DNA from: Sphingobacteriales bacterium | GTDB lineage: Bacteria > Bacteroidota > Bacteroidia > Chitinophagales > Chitinophagaceae | Assembly: GCA_016192105.1 (NCBI GenBank) | Contig: JACPUV010000018.1 | Location: 1 to 49,268, forward strand | Reading direction: 5' to 3' | DNA: 49,268 bases | In this document: in pieces, positions 49,133-49,268 of the stretch | Numbering within the stretch: position 1 is the first letter of the stretch | Layout: each line of letters begins with the position of its first letter | Program-made: the position numbers and the translations under genes | Notes under the pieces: generated by a model | Seen by the model: the letters and a program-made list of their open reading frames with translations, nothing else | What the model was told of the DNA's origin: nothing | Databases searched by the model: none

Positions 49133-49268
49133 TGTATTAGCTAAGACTTAATCTGACAGTTAGGGTTAACTTTAGAGTAACAACAAACCAAAGTTTAACC
49201 CCAAAAACTGTCAGAAATGAAAGTGGAAACTAAGTTAATCAAAACCAAGTTAGGTTTACTGCAATTAG
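49133..49268 (+). mobile_element. Left end of an IS481-like element (inverted repeat plus 5' end of transposase)
   Basis: TGTATTAGCTAAGACTTAAT begins the terminal repeat, matching the right end at 1-140 in reverse complement. An internal hairpin (CTGACAGTT near 49154 with AACTGTCAG near 49206, and GGGTTAACTTT with AAAGTTTAACCC) precedes the ATG at 49217. The frame MKVETKLIKTKLGLLQL runs to the window end. This N-terminus is typical of IS481-family transposases in Bacteroidota (from memory). The element is cut by the window end. Confidence 0.65.
49217..49268 (+). CDS. IS481-like transposase, first ~17 codons, partial
   Basis: The open frame MKVETKLIKTKLGLLQL has no stop before the window end. 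The motif LIKTKLGLL followed in relatives by a helix-turn-helix (GNVSQAC..MGYSRDSFYR) is the usual start of these DDE transposases. Here only the first helix is visible. The companion 3' end is at 1-77. Confidence 0.6.
   Translation, partial: MKVETKLIKTKLGLLQL

Overview
The window looks like chromosomal DNA of a Bacteroidota bacterium, most likely family Chitinophagaceae. This rests on gene content: an ECF sigma/FecR/TonB-receptor locus, STN and CarboxypepD_reg-like domains, a DUF2807 'head GIN' lipoprotein, HisKA_3 kinases paired with NarL/LuxR regulators, many small secreted proteins, few Shine-Dalgarno sequences, and promoter boxes of the TAnnTTTG type. No rRNA, tRNA or CRISPR array was seen. 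Both window ends lie inside copies of an IS481-like element in the same orientation: the last ~25 codons plus right end at 1-140, and the left end plus first ~17 codons at 49133-49268. The window may therefore be an assembly contig broken at a multicopy IS.

Layout. 141-549 is a three-unit non-coding tandem repeat. 648-2924 encodes a small protein, a split membrane sensor, a HisKA_3 kinase and a LuxR-type regulator. 3086-4780 (minus) is an exported caspase-like TPR protein. 4891-15081 is a defence island: the 5' stub of a lost type I restriction subunit, a DUF4268 PD-(D/E)XK nuclease, a complete type I system hsdM-hsdS-hsdR, a three-gene cassette that reads as toxin-antitoxin-chaperone (TAC, with a SecB-like chaperone), and a lone PD-(D/E)XK protein. 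The island ends in a large palindrome and a junction of two gene fragments (15119-15729).

15802-18176 (minus) holds a secreted TPR protein and a small FN3-like protein. 18822-22785 is a signalling cluster (CHASE3-PAS kinase, Rcp1-type regulator, REC-PAS-PAS-HisKA_3 hybrid). 22792-27384 holds two related outer-membrane barrel proteins around an NfeD-slipin membrane pair and a MazG-like pyrophosphohydrolase. 27575-27830 carries two copies of a palindromic dispersed repeat. 28596-33453 is a tight minus-strand run: AraC regulator, YHS protein, DoxX, DinB, NRDE/TANGO2, membrane protein, ATP-grasp. 33745-40287 is a surface-signalling/uptake operon: ECF sigma, FecR, STN protein with LA_2272-type repeats, TonB receptor, DUF2807 lipoprotein. 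It is flanked by two copies of a ~100-bp sequence. 40478-41158 is an M23 peptidase.

41182-45699 is a minus-strand operon of four exported proteins (TPR, OmpA, two unknowns). It lies directly downstream of a 7TM kinase/NarL regulator pair (45787-47836). A 16-bp dyad found upstream of both the regulator and the exported-protein operon suggests direct control. 47906-49085 is a pnuC/NadR-like NAD-precursor salvage pair. The most interesting parts are the defence island with its TAC-like cassette and two nuclease-fold neighbours, the regulator-linked exported TPR/OmpA operon with its paralogue at 15802-17751, and the three non-coding repeat families.
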